DNA of 64,000 nucleotides from Chitinophagaceae bacterium (GTDB taxonomy: Bacteria > Bacteroidota > Bacteroidia > Chitinophagales > Chitinophagaceae): positions 1 through 64,000 of the forward strand of contig CANJQU010000013.1 in the NCBI GenBank assembly GCA_947476485.1, read 5' to 3'. The notes beneath the pieces are model-generated. The model did no database searches and was not told the DNA's origin. It worked only from the letters and a program-made list of their open reading frames with translations. Shown here in pieces: positions 35,601-43,896 of the stretch (the first letter of the stretch is position 1; every line of letters starts with the position of its first letter). The translations under genes and the position numbers were made by a program.

Positions 35601-36426
35601 AATTACTGGTTTTTACAAGGAGCGTAAGAACATGGTTGCAATTCAGTCTTATTTTGATGCATACCCTACGTCTTACTTCACTTACGGAAACCGCGATTTT
35701 TCTACTTCAAAGGGCTCTACTATATTGTATGATCTCCGCGCAACAAACCACCTTTCAATGACCCTGTCTTATACCCTGATGTTTGCAGAAGGTACCGGTT
35801 CCAGCCCAACCGCTGGTAAAGGTCTTCTCGGAAGCCTGATCAATGCCGGTTTGCCTAACCTCCGTTACATCACAGCACTGGATTATGACTCTCGTCACAA
35901 CATCGTTGCTAATATCGACTACCGTTTCAAGCATGGCGAAGGTCCAACGATCGCTGGTAAGAATGTATTCCAGAATGCCGGTATTGACCTGATCTTAAGG
36001 GCGAGAAGCGGAGAGCCGTATACTGCTTATAGTGATGCGTTGGGTAATACGATCGTTGGTGGTGTGAACGGTTCCCGCCTGCCATGGCACTTTGGATCAG
36101 ACCTTCGCGTAGACAAAAACTTCGCACTGAACTTTGGTAAGGGCAAGAAGGACGCTCCCGCAGGTGTTAAAGTAAAAAGGCCACTTTACCTGAAAGCACA
36201 GCTTTCTATAAACAACCTGCTGAACACACGCGACATACTTGGTGTATATGGTTATACCGGCAAGCCTGATGACGACGGTTACCTGGCGTCCAGTTTCGGT
36301 AAGCAATATGTGCCTCAGCAGATCAACCCGGCTACATTCTCGGGTTTATATACAATATCTGCTAATAATCCCAACAATTTGAATTATGCGCGTTCGATAA
36401 ATTTTGCTCTTCAGTTTAATTTTTAA
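32605..36426 (+). CDS. TonB-dependent outer-membrane receptor with N-terminal carboxypeptidase-like domain
   Basis: This 1273-residue protein starts with a signal peptide (MIRTLRYLLLFVFTGLSATSFAQ). A carboxypeptidase-regulatory-like beta-sandwich follows (ISGRVLDDKKEPMINAVVQVF..., about residues 24-115), then a plug domain with GGARTSGTQYIIDGVMVQG and SVEQLEVITSGIPANYGDVSGGVVNI, and a large barrel ending in the terminal aromatic INFALQFNF. Receptors of this build import or handle large ligands using TonB energy. The GTG-initiated extension from 32539 is rejected because it precedes the signal peptide. It heads a three-gene unit with the next two genes; no SusD follows, so it is not a classical glycan-uptake pair. 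Confidence 0.9.
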   Translation: MIRTLRYLLLFVFTGLSATSFAQGISGRVLDDKKEPMINAVVQVFSSGNILVGGNVTDYDGNYLVKPLDPGYYKVLVVYQGYDSVMITGVQVIPGTVTSGQNFTMKKPSGKELKGVTVVEYRKKLVNIDNPGARVMDATDIAKVPTNSVADLVSVGSGAYQSRRGSDVNMGGARTSGTQYIIDGVMVQGTVGINMSQSSVEQLEVITSGIPANYGDVSGGVVNITTRGAAPKLTGNVHLQHSIDGYNNNLVNFSIAGPIFKKKIAGDSTHAATKKNILGFSLSGDYYLDHDRYPTYDKQYVVKGDVLKKLLANPLHVSTDNGGNPIFNYSSAYISMDDLEKVKIRPHNVTEEVRVNGKLDFAVAENMHIAAGGTFDYEKQDRYSRYTNMFASAGTPVNNTTTGRGFLRFTQKFGKIGDTSHSIISNAYYSVQADYQLINQETEDKEFKKNIFNYAYNGTFTQTRAPIYFANQTDSLSKKTGTVLFGTRSTGINYTPSNLNPNLSAYTSQLYRSFGSTLPTTMQQIQFYSGLANGDEPGATYSAGGVGLFASPGTTQNYYFNFTSNQYALTVDASFDLLVGKTKHAIGFGLYYQQRIQRQFYVYGNAGGPNSLWSLMRGLVSSVDNGNLKLDKTHPIFRVNGVDYTYSKDAKGNPVYTDPSGNVKNIIPGTNDTILYNYQNIGNSTFDKNLRAKLGLNSTTDINIDALAPSTFSLNMFSADELLAGGNPYVGYFGYTYTGGVQTGTVNFNDYWTKKDANGNFTRPIGAFSPNYIAGYLMDNFIYKDIHFNIGMRIERYSANTKVLIDPYSLYPETSIGQVAGTNNLENHGAHPGNLSSGTIVYVDNNNSTSPTIIGYRNGNNWYDPTGRYIEDPSILKGYSGGRDPEPLIQASQRNADIHDSTFNPNLSFTDYNPAVTIMPRLSFSFPISDVADFYAHYDIYSQRPYPTSLGIATPYDYFYLQEHAIQGAVIGNPNLRPQQTYDYEVGFQQKVSKSSALTITGFYKERKNMVAIQSYFDAYPTSYFTYGNRDFSTSKGSTILYDLRATNHLSMTLSYTLMFAEGTGSSPTAGKGLLGSLINAGLPNLRYITALDYDSRHNIVANIDYRFKHGEGPTIAGKNVFQNAGIDLILRARSGEPYTAYSDALGNTIVGGVNGSRLPWHFGSDLRVDKNFALNFGKGKKDAPAGVKVKRPLYLKAQLSINNLLNTRDILGVYGYTGKPDDDGYLASSFGKQYVPQQINPATFSGLYTISANNPNNLNYARSINFALQFNF

Positions 36427-36456
36427 TAATATTTAATAATATAACTTTAATAAGTT

Positions 36457-39400
36457 ATGATGTCCAGAATAAATATACGAATTGCTACGGCTATTACTTT
36501 AATAGGAATGTTAGGTACAGTTGAGCAATCAGGTGCACGTGAAGATTTAGTAACCTCACACCACAGGCAGCATTTGAAGACAACTGCTGCCGGCTGTCAG
36601 CCCGCTACGGCTGCTATCGACCTAGATATCAACAACGTACGCGCCCGCCTGATGACAGGTGGCGATATGTGGTGGAATCTTACTACGCAGGTTGCTGCCT
36701 ATGAGATACCGAAAGCATCCGGTAAAAGTTCCCAGTTTGCAGCGTCTTGCTGGATAGGTGGTTATGATCAGCAGGGACAACTGAAGGTTGCCGGGCAGAC
36801 CTACCGCCAGAACGGTAATGATTACTGGCCAGGTGCGTTGAATTCCAATGGCAAGATCACCTCCGATACCTGTAATCTTTGGGACAGGTTCTGGAAAGTG
36901 GATAAGGCAACAGTGAACAAATTCATTCAAAACTATAAGACCGGTGGCGATAACAGTGGTTCACAATTCGATGCCATCAATCAATGGCCTGCTGCGGGTA
37001 ATACCAGCACCAATCCGCATAAAGGCGCGATAGGTGCAGATGGTACTACCAAGCTTTATATGAACCCGAATTTTACTTATGCACCGTTTGTGGATATTAA
37101 CGGTAACGGTAGGTATGAGCCGGATCTGGGTGAGTATCCTGCTATCACCGGTGATGAGTATATCTGGTGGGTGTTCAACGATGCGGGCAGCGTAAAGCAG
37201 ATGTCCCTCACTGCAGCGATGGGTATTGAGGTTCAGACCAGCGCGTTTGCCTATGCAACCCAGGATTTCTTAAATAACTCTTCTTTTTGCAACTACCGCG
37301 TTATCAACCGGGGTGCCCTTACTATTGACAGTACATATATTGCTGTTTGGGATGATGCCGACTTAGGATGGTACCTGGATGATTACATTGGTTGTGATAC
37401 ATCAAGGGGCTTAGGTATATTGTATAACGGTACCAATGACGATGGCGGAAGTGCAAATCACCCGGTGAACAGCTATGGTCTCAATCCGCCACAGGTAGCT
37501 CTTGACTTCTTCCAGGGTCCTAAGAGGAGTGTTACCGTCCATCGTACAGGTTTACCTGATACTGTTGAAATACAGACGCTGGGTATGACCAATTTTACGT
37601 ACTTCAATAATGACGCGAGTATTATCGGTAACCCGAACAATGGTATACAGATGTATAACTACATGACCGGTTCGATAATCAATGGTCAGCGTTTCGCGTA
37701 CGATTTCCAGGGGTCTGGTATACCTTCAGTAGGTTATGGTTCCGGTCCTGCCTCAAATTTCGTTTTCTGGGGAGATCCGGGCGATCAGTCGCAATGGTCT
37801 GAGTGTGCGTGTAACAATGCAACAGGTGACAGGCGTTTCATATTCTCATCTGGTCCGTTCCAATTGTTGCCAGGCGCTATTAACGATATCACATTTGGTT
37901 GTGTATGGGCGCCTCAGCCGGCCGGCGGTTGCGGGAATACTACTTTTGGCCTGATCCGGAATATTGATGACGGAGCCCAGGCTTTGTTTGATAATCACTT
38001 TAAAACCGTTGAAGGTCCTGAAGCTCCAAGACTTGTGATCAGGGCGTTGGACAGAAGACTCGTTTGTTATCTCGTTAATGACTACGGCAGCAATAACTTC
38101 GGTGAGAACTATGGCCGTGTTGACGGTAAGTATAATGACTCACTGCAGTATCACCAGCCGGTAGTTAAGGCTCACGGTCGTCCGGACTCTTTGTATAAAT
38201 TCCAGGGTTACCGCGTTTTCCAGTTGGCTAACAGCCAGGTAAGTTCGGGTGATATCTTTAACCAGACAACTGGTGAGGTTGACCGTACAAAAGCAGCAGA
38301 AGTTTTCCAGTGCGACGTTCATGATGGTGTTACGCAGATCGTAAACTATGTTCAGGACATCGCTGTAAGTGATACAACAAGTGTACCGCAGATCAAGGTT
38401 ATTGGTAAGGACAGCGGTATCGTTCACAGCTTCCAGATCACGCAGGATCAGTTCTCTAACAGTTCTGATAAGAGCCTGATCAACTACCACACCTACTACT
38501 ATGTAGCCATAGCGTATGGTTTCAACAATTTCTCAAGTTTTGATCCCCGGAACATTACATTCACCCAGGACGCGCCTTATATTGGTAGTTCTCACGGGGC
38601 AGCAGGAATTAATATACCTGTAGTTCCGGCATTGCCAAATCCTGCCGATGTTATCAGTGGTTTATCTGGTGGTGGTATGGGTACTGTCCTCAATTCTGAT
38701 TATGGCTTCGGTGTAACTGTGACAAGAATGGAAGGTCAGGGTAACGGCGGTAACGTTGTTCAGTTAGATCCGGCATCAGAAGACGCTATAGTTGCTAACG
38801 GCAGCATAGGCTCCGCTACATATAACAGAGGGGAAGGACCGATAGGTGTAAAGGTAGTTGACCCGGTTCTGGTTCCTAAATTCAACTGGGTATTACAGGT
38901 AAATGGTGCCAATACCGCTAAACTTGGTATTGTTACTGAAGGAACCTGGACGCTGACCGGCTTTGGCCCTGACGGTAATGTGGATACTATATACTCCGAG
39001 CAGACAATAGCAACTATCAACGAACAAATATCTGAAAAATACGGTATATCCATATCGCTGGCACAGGTAAAACTCCCAGGTTACGACCAGCGAAATGGTA
39101 ACGGGTATATTACTTCCGACATCACATTTTCTGATCCCGCTCAGCCATGGTTGTGGGGCGTAACAGATGAGTCAGATAGTAGTTTTGCTAACTGGCTCAG
39201 AGCCGGGAATACGCAGGGATATACTTCCCCTTCCCCTTGCCAGTTCAATGACTATAAGCTCGATACCCTGGCTGCATACCAGAATATGTTGGCAAACTTC
39301 ACACCAACCAAGAGCACATGGGGCCCTTACGCCCTTGCTGCCGGGTTCTACTATGGTGGTCACACCGGTACCGGAACAGTATGTGGATTTGAAGTTGGCG

Positions 39401-40515
39401 CGGCAATTTATGGTTCAAACAGCATTGAAGAAGCAAGAGGTATCATGAACAGGATGCCTGATGTTAACCTGGTGTTTACCGCCGACAGGTCGAAATGGAC
39501 CAGGTGTGCCGTAGTTGAGGAGCAGGAAGATACCGCTCTTGCCGAGAACAGGGCGCATAAATTCTTCCTCAGAAAACATGCCGGCTGGGATGGCGTAGTC
39601 GCTGGCGATGGCAGGTCACCAATATATGAAGAAGACGCTGCTAATGAAGGAATGTCATGGTTCCCAGGTTATGCCATTGATGAGGGTACCGGACAACGTC
39701 TGAATATCGTTTTCGGTGAAGACTCCTATCTGGCCAGCGATAACGGCAATGATATGATCTGGAATCCATCGTCATCGGAATTCAATCCGTTTAATAATTC
39801 GATACTTTTTGGAGGCAAGCACATTGTTTATGTGCTCGCTACAAAATACGACAGTGATAAGGTGTTTAAGGCGAATATACAGACGGCGGTTACTTCCGGT
39901 AGTTTGGTTACTATAAAGACTGCGTATGCTATGGCCGCATGGGTTGGCGTCCCGCTTTTGAATCCAAATATTAGTCTGAAAACGATTGGTCAGGGTATCA
40001 TACCGAATACCACAACATTGAGGTTCCGCGTTACCCGTCCTTATGCTCCTTATCAGGCGCAGGATGTGCCAAACGGCCCATCTGCCAACTGGCCGGTGAC
40101 GCCATCGGCAGCTACGCCTTATAATCCTTATTATACATTCAATACGTCGGAACTTGCGCCAAGAGCTGTTTCTGATACAACGAACAGGAATGCACTGCTG
40201 GACAGGATATTTGCTGTTCCTAACCCGTACTATGGTTACTCTGGTTACGAGCAAAACCGTTTTGACACAAAGGTCAGGATCATCAATCTCCCTGCAAAGG
40301 CAGACATTAATATCTACAGCCTTGATGGTTCCCTGATACGTACGCTAACCAAGAATGACCCGTATACTTCGTATATTGATTGGGATATCCGCAACCTGGC
40401 TGGGTTGCCGATATCAAGCGGTATGTACCTGATGGATGTGAAAGCAGAAGGCTTAGGCGAAACGGTTATCCGCTGGTTTGGAGCAAGCCGTCCGATTGAT
40501 GTTACTACTTACTAA
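36457..40515 (+). CDS. Very large exported protein with T9SS-type C-terminal domain
   Basis: This 1352-residue protein has an N-terminal signal (IRIATAITLIGMLGTVEQSGA). A long beta-rich ectodomain contains dockerin-like calcium patterns such as FVDINGNGRYEPDLGEYPAI. The C-terminal module FAVPNPYYGYSGYEQ...KVRIINLPAKADINIYSLDGSLIRTL...ISSGMYLMDVKAEG resembles T9SS sorting or FlgD-like Ig domains. It starts 30 bp after the TonB receptor and is followed by a PorV/PorQ-type protein. T9SS export and surface display are inferred from this context. The function of the main body is not recognised. Confidence 0.82.
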   Translation: MMSRINIRIATAITLIGMLGTVEQSGAREDLVTSHHRQHLKTTAAGCQPATAAIDLDINNVRARLMTGGDMWWNLTTQVAAYEIPKASGKSSQFAASCWIGGYDQQGQLKVAGQTYRQNGNDYWPGALNSNGKITSDTCNLWDRFWKVDKATVNKFIQNYKTGGDNSGSQFDAINQWPAAGNTSTNPHKGAIGADGTTKLYMNPNFTYAPFVDINGNGRYEPDLGEYPAITGDEYIWWVFNDAGSVKQMSLTAAMGIEVQTSAFAYATQDFLNNSSFCNYRVINRGALTIDSTYIAVWDDADLGWYLDDYIGCDTSRGLGILYNGTNDDGGSANHPVNSYGLNPPQVALDFFQGPKRSVTVHRTGLPDTVEIQTLGMTNFTYFNNDASIIGNPNNGIQMYNYMTGSIINGQRFAYDFQGSGIPSVGYGSGPASNFVFWGDPGDQSQWSECACNNATGDRRFIFSSGPFQLLPGAINDITFGCVWAPQPAGGCGNTTFGLIRNIDDGAQALFDNHFKTVEGPEAPRLVIRALDRRLVCYLVNDYGSNNFGENYGRVDGKYNDSLQYHQPVVKAHGRPDSLYKFQGYRVFQLANSQVSSGDIFNQTTGEVDRTKAAEVFQCDVHDGVTQIVNYVQDIAVSDTTSVPQIKVIGKDSGIVHSFQITQDQFSNSSDKSLINYHTYYYVAIAYGFNNFSSFDPRNITFTQDAPYIGSSHGAAGINIPVVPALPNPADVISGLSGGGMGTVLNSDYGFGVTVTRMEGQGNGGNVVQLDPASEDAIVANGSIGSATYNRGEGPIGVKVVDPVLVPKFNWVLQVNGANTAKLGIVTEGTWTLTGFGPDGNVDTIYSEQTIATINEQISEKYGISISLAQVKLPGYDQRNGNGYITSDITFSDPAQPWLWGVTDESDSSFANWLRAGNTQGYTSPSPCQFNDYKLDTLAAYQNMLANFTPTKSTWGPYALAAGFYYGGHTGTGTVCGFEVGAAIYGSNSIEEARGIMNRMPDVNLVFTADRSKWTRCAVVEEQEDTALAENRAHKFFLRKHAGWDGVVAGDGRSPIYEEDAANEGMSWFPGYAIDEGTGQRLNIVFGEDSYLASDNGNDMIWNPSSSEFNPFNNSILFGGKHIVYVLATKYDSDKVFKANIQTAVTSGSLVTIKTAYAMAAWVGVPLLNPNISLKTIGQGIIPNTTTLRFRVTRPYAPYQAQDVPNGPSANWPVTPSAATPYNPYYTFNTSELAPRAVSDTTNRNALLDRIFAVPNPYYGYSGYEQNRFDTKVRIINLPAKADINIYSLDGSLIRTLTKNDPYTSYIDWDIRNLAGLPISSGMYLMDVKAEGLGETVIRWFGASRPIDVTTY

Positions 40516-40525
40516 AATTAATTTA

Positions 40526-40553
40526 ATCTCTGCCTGCTGCTGCAGGCAGAGAT
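40526..40553 (+). other. Strong intercistronic hairpin before the PorV/PorQ gene
   Basis: ATCTCTGCCTGC (40526-40537) and GCAGGCAGAGAT (40542-40553) form a perfect 12-bp stem with a TGCT loop. No T-run follows, so it is more likely an mRNA-processing, stabilising or translation-tuning element than a terminator. Confidence 0.6.
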
Positions 40554-40579
40554 AATAAATGCTTTATTCGTTTATGTGT

Positions 40580-41659
40580 ATGAAAATTTTTTCCACCAAG
40601 GCTATAGTTGCAGTTTGCGCTATTGGAATGTCTTTTAACAGTTTCGCGGGTAATAAAGACCGCACCGGTCAATCGGGCGCGCCCGAATTGCTGATCAACC
40701 CATGGGCGAGGTCAACAGGGCTTTTTGCCCTGAATACCGCTGCAGTGGGCGGTATTGAAGCAATGAAGATGAACATTGCAGGTCTTGCACAGGATTCTTC
40801 AACGGAAGTTGGATTATCGCACAGCATATACCTCAGCGGTACGAACATCAGCATCAATAATCTTGCTGTCGCGCAAAAGGTAGGTGAGGCTGGTGTGATC
40901 GGCGTAAATATCATGTCGATGAGCTTCGGCGATATCCCATCGAGCACCTATTTTAATCCTGAAGGTCAGGGTACGTATCACCCCCAGTTTCTTAATGTGT
41001 CTATTGGCTTTGCAAAGCAGTTTTCTACGCACATTAATGCCGGTGTTGGTTTTACTTATGTTTCTGAACAGATCAGCAATATCAGTGCACTTGGCCTGGC
41101 CTTTGAAGGTGGTATACAGTATGTGACCGGCAAAAGGGATAATTTCCACTTCGGCATCACATTGCGGAACATCGGTACAAATATGCGTTTTTCCGGAACT
41201 GGTTTTTCTGTGAACGGAGAGCAACCACAGAGTAACCCTACTTTTGCTGTAAGCGAAAGATACCCTTCTGATAAGTTTGAAATGCCGACTTACCTGAATA
41301 TAGGCTTGTCTTATGATATCTTCCTCGATGAAAATCATTTGAGCAGCAAAGATGCGTTGCCTATGCACAGGCTTTCGGTAATTGGGAATTTTACATCTAA
41401 TTCATTCAATAACGATTACATGGGATTAGGTATGGAGTACGGGTTCAGAAACCTCTTTATGCTGCGTGCTGCTTACAGGTATGAGAATGGGATAGGTAAC
41501 CCTACAACAAGCACAACCATGTATATGGGTCTTGCAATGGGCGCTACCGTTCAGACCAGGCTGGGCAATGGCCCGGTGCTGGCGCTCGACTATTCTTTCA
41601 GGCCTACTGTGCGCCCCGCCAACGGAGTGCATGCATTATCTTTGCGCCTGACACGATAA
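40580..41659 (+). CDS. PorV/PorQ-family outer-membrane protein
   Basis: This 359-residue protein has a signal peptide (MKIFSTKAIVAVCAIGMSFNSFAG). The family start motif follows: APELLINPWARSTGLFALNTAAVGGIEAMKMNIAGLA, and then a FadL-like barrel. PorV and PorQ serve in the type IX secretion system, where PorV shuttles cargo from the translocon to the attachment complex. This one is the third member of a receptor / giant protein / PorV unit and is probably a dedicated partner of the 1352-residue protein. ATGs at 40559 and 40574 would lengthen the signal; 40580 gives the most normal signal peptide. Confidence 0.82.
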   Translation: MKIFSTKAIVAVCAIGMSFNSFAGNKDRTGQSGAPELLINPWARSTGLFALNTAAVGGIEAMKMNIAGLAQDSSTEVGLSHSIYLSGTNISINNLAVAQKVGEAGVIGVNIMSMSFGDIPSSTYFNPEGQGTYHPQFLNVSIGFAKQFSTHINAGVGFTYVSEQISNISALGLAFEGGIQYVTGKRDNFHFGITLRNIGTNMRFSGTGFSVNGEQPQSNPTFAVSERYPSDKFEMPTYLNIGLSYDIFLDENHLSSKDALPMHRLSVIGNFTSNSFNNDYMGLGMEYGFRNLFMLRAAYRYENGIGNPTTSTTMYMGLAMGATVQTRLGNGPVLALDYSFRPTVRPANGVHALSLRLTR

Positions 41660-41672
41660 TTTATTTTTTTTG

Positions 41673-41680
41673 TACTTTTG
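41673..41680 (+). promoter_or_regulatory. Candidate -7 promoter element of greA
   Basis: TACTTTTG is an exact match to the TAnnTTTG consensus, 66 bp before the greA ATG. A transcript starting about seven bases later would begin at the hairpin at 41685. A convincing -33 element at normal spacing is not evident. Confidence 0.45.
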
Positions 41681-41684
41681 TATC

Positions 41685-41721
41685 ACAACGCTTCTGCTAA
41701 ACAGAGGCGTTGTATTTTTTT
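41685..41721 (+). terminator. Intrinsic terminator in the greA leader
   Basis: ACAACGCTTCTG (41685-41696) pairs with CAGAGGCGTTGT (41702-41713) with a CTAAA loop (one G-T pair) and is followed at once by ATTTTTTT. It would end the TonB-receptor operon. It also lies between the best greA promoter match and greA, so it may work as an attenuator. Confidence 0.8.
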
Positions 41722-41745
41722 CTGTAATGACTAAACAAAATAACA

Positions 41746-42219
41746 ATGTCTGATTTAAATTATCTTACGAAGGAGACATTAGCACAAATGAAGGAGGAAC
41801 TGAACTTCCTCAAGACGACCGGACGTGCGGAGATCGCAAGGCAGATAGCCGAAGCAAGGGAAAAAGGTGATCTGAAGGAAAATGCAGAGTATGATGCGGC
41901 TAAAGAGGCACAAGGGCATCATGAAGCAAAAGTCGCGCAACTACAAACAGCGTTAATGAATGCACGCGTGATAGACGCGAAGGACATAGATATTAGTAAG
42001 GTATCAATACTGAGCAAAGTTACGGTAACACACCTGGGCAACAAGAAGACTTTTATATATCAGATAGTATCTGAAAAAGAAGCAGACCTGAAACTTGGCA
42101 AAATTTCCGTAACCTCTCCGATCGGCAAAGGGTTGCTGGGCAAGCAGGTGGGAGAGACCGCAGAAATTACTGCACCGGTAGGCTCGTTTAAGCTTAAGAT
42201 AGAAAACATAAGCATTTAG
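41746..42219 (+). CDS. greA: Transcription elongation factor GreA
   Basis: This 157-residue protein has an N-terminal coiled coil with the tip motif EAREKGDLKENAEYDAAKEAQ, whose acidic residues enter the RNA polymerase secondary channel to stimulate cleavage of backtracked RNA. The C-terminal FKBP-like domain ends SPIGKGLLGKQVGETAEITAPVG. Length is typical. The HIT gene begins one base after its stop codon. Confidence 0.95.
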   Translation: MSDLNYLTKETLAQMKEELNFLKTTGRAEIARQIAEAREKGDLKENAEYDAAKEAQGHHEAKVAQLQTALMNARVIDAKDIDISKVSILSKVTVTHLGNKKTFIYQIVSEKEADLKLGKISVTSPIGKGLLGKQVGETAEITAPVGSFKLKIENISI

Positions 42220-42220
42220 T

Positions 42221-42619
42221 ATGGCCAGCATATTTTCGAAAATAATAGCCGGAGAGATACCCTGCTATAAAATTGCTGAGAACGAATATTTTTTCGCATT
42301 CCTTGATATTTTTCCAATGCGGGAAGGGCATGTGTTGATTGTACCCAGAAAAGAAACAGACAAAATTTTTGATCTGGATGACCAGTTGCTCAGTGAGTGG
42401 CTGGTGTTTGCCAGGCCAATTGCAAAAGCAATTGAGCGTTCTTTTCCCTGCGACAGGTGTGGCATAAGCGTGATAGGTCTGGAAGTGCCTCATGCGCACA
42501 TGCACCTCGTACCCATAAATTCAGCAGACGACCTGAATTTTACCAGGCCCAAAATAAAGCTTACTGCCAATCAGCTAAAAGAAGTCCAGGAGAAGATACT
42601 AACTGCGTTAAAAGGTTGA
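42221..42619 (+). CDS. HIT-family nucleotide-binding hydrolase
   Basis: This 132-residue protein has the histidine triad H91-A-H93-M-H95 in EVPHAHMHLVP, preceded by SIFSKIIAGEIPCYKIAENEYFFAFLDIFPMREGHVLI, which is typical of the HinT/Hit branch. Members hydrolyse nucleoside phosphoramidates or adenylated molecules; the physiological substrate here is unknown. The one-base gap after greA indicates an operon. Confidence 0.92.
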   Translation: MASIFSKIIAGEIPCYKIAENEYFFAFLDIFPMREGHVLIVPRKETDKIFDLDDQLLSEWLVFARPIAKAIERSFPCDRCGISVIGLEVPHAHMHLVPINSADDLNFTRPKIKLTANQLKEVQEKILTALKG

Positions 42620-42687
42620 TAAGGGATAAGTTGATAAAATGATATACTGATCAGGTTCGCTGGTTTAGACGGCCAACTTATCGTTTA

Positions 42688-42981
42688 TTAACTTACAGAC
42701 CTGACCACCACACTCCAAGCCTGCGGGGCAGCTTCGAATAATACTCTTGTTTTGCCCCAGGTATCCTTGAAAAATGCGGAGAAGCGATAGTGATCAAGGT
42801 CTGCCTCAGTCTCCCAATGGCTGTGGGTGAAGAACACATTTGGTTGTTTGCTGTCCTGCCAGAGCTCAAGGTGGGTACATCCCGTGAAGCTTCTGATTGT
42901 TTGCTTACGTTCCTCGAACAGGGCAACAAAATCGTTTACTGCGCCTTCCCTGAAGGTCATTTGTACTATACGGACTATCAT
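42688..42981 (-). CDS. Antibiotic biosynthesis monooxygenase (ABM) domain protein
   Basis: This 97-residue single-domain ferredoxin-like protein opens MIVRIVQMTFREGAVNDFVALFEERK. It continues with CTHLELWQDSKQPNVFFTHSHWETEADLDHYRFSAFF, the usual ABM fold with its conserved W-E and H positions. Such proteins may be quinol or haem monooxygenases or have other roles. Its ATG overlaps the stop codon of the SAM-hydrolase gene by four bases, so the two are translationally coupled. Confidence 0.85.
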   Translation of the reverse strand: MIVRIVQMTFREGAVNDFVALFEERKQTIRSFTGCTHLELWQDSKQPNVFFTHSHWETEADLDHYRFSAFFKDTWGKTRVLFEAAPQAWSVVVRSVS

Positions 42982-43760
42982 TCAAAGATTATTTTTATGT
43001 CATTGAGTCTTCCGCCAAGTCGCAGCCCGAAGAGGCTTGCGGCATTGCCGCGGTTGATACAAATTTCAAGATAATCATTGCTGTTGAAACGGCAAAGCTT
43101 GAAACCCTCGCGCACATCGTGGTAGTTGGCGCTTATGGTCTCTATCTCTTCCATGCCCACAAACGAGAGGCGGAATGATCGTTTTCCACCCCATGTTTCG
43201 AATTGATCGCGCGTAAGGTTAATGATCACGTTCTCATATCGGTCTATGTGTATCACCTCGCATGTGATCACTGTTCCGTCAAATTTTGGCATACTCTTAT
43301 CTGCCATCACTTTAAGGTCCAGCCCAGGAAGATCGGGGTTGACGACCTTTTTTGACTGCAAAGAACTGATCATAGCGCCTGTGGCGCTCAGCCAGTCTGA
43401 GAAGGTATGTTCCTTCTTCATCTCAAAACAAAGCCATGAGTCATTGATATTTGCTGCTAATGCAAGCGGGAGAATACCATTGTCGGGTGCCAGGAAATAA
43501 TGGCCGTTACAGGTGCACAGCGCCAGACGAGGTACAGGTTCAGAAAACAGGTCGAATAATACAGCGTGAAAGGAACCCTCCGGAAATTTTTTGTAAGCAG
43601 ACGCCAGTAGGTAGGCTGCCTGGCCGGTGTGGAACGGAGTAATTTCATGGCTGATATCAACAATGGGGATGGCCGGCGCATGCTGCATTAATATGCCCTT
43701 TGCAATGGCGACAGATGCGTCTTGCAGGCCAAAATCAGAGAGCAGCGTGATACAAGCCAT
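42978..43760 (-). CDS. SAM hydroxide adenosyltransferase (DUF62 family)
   Basis: This 260-residue protein starts MACITLLSDFGLQDASVAIAKGILMQHAPAIPIVDISHEITPF. The family core continues with AAYLLASAYKKFPEGSFHAVLFD and YFLAPDNGILPL. Related enzymes (once called SAM-dependent chlorinases/fluorinases) hydrolyse S-adenosylmethionine to adenosine and methionine. I start at 43760, where family similarity begins; 11 more residues are possible upstream. It is transcribed ahead of the ABM gene. Confidence 0.87.
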   Translation of the reverse strand: MACITLLSDFGLQDASVAIAKGILMQHAPAIPIVDISHEITPFHTGQAAYLLASAYKKFPEGSFHAVLFDLFSEPVPRLALCTCNGHYFLAPDNGILPLALAANINDSWLCFEMKKEHTFSDWLSATGAMISSLQSKKVVNPDLPGLDLKVMADKSMPKFDGTVITCEVIHIDRYENVIINLTRDQFETWGGKRSFRLSFVGMEEIETISANYHDVREGFKLCRFNSNDYLEICINRGNAASLFGLRLGGRLNDIKIIFE

Positions 43761-43845
43761 GGTAGAATGCAAAAGTACACTGCATTCAAGCAATGCAAGC
43801 GAAACAAGGGCTTTAATTTTAGTTCAGGCTACAATTAATTAGTTG

Positions 43846-43878
43846 TTGGAACGTTATCCGTACAGTTTGCTATTTTTA
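43846..43878 (+). promoter_or_regulatory. Weak candidate promoter of the beta-helix lipoprotein gene
   Basis: TTG (43846), a 22-base spacer and TATTTTTA (43871-43878) lie just before the gene start at 43897. The match to -33/-7 consensus is partial. Confidence 0.25.
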
Positions 43879-43896
43879 CAAACCTAAGTATAAAAA

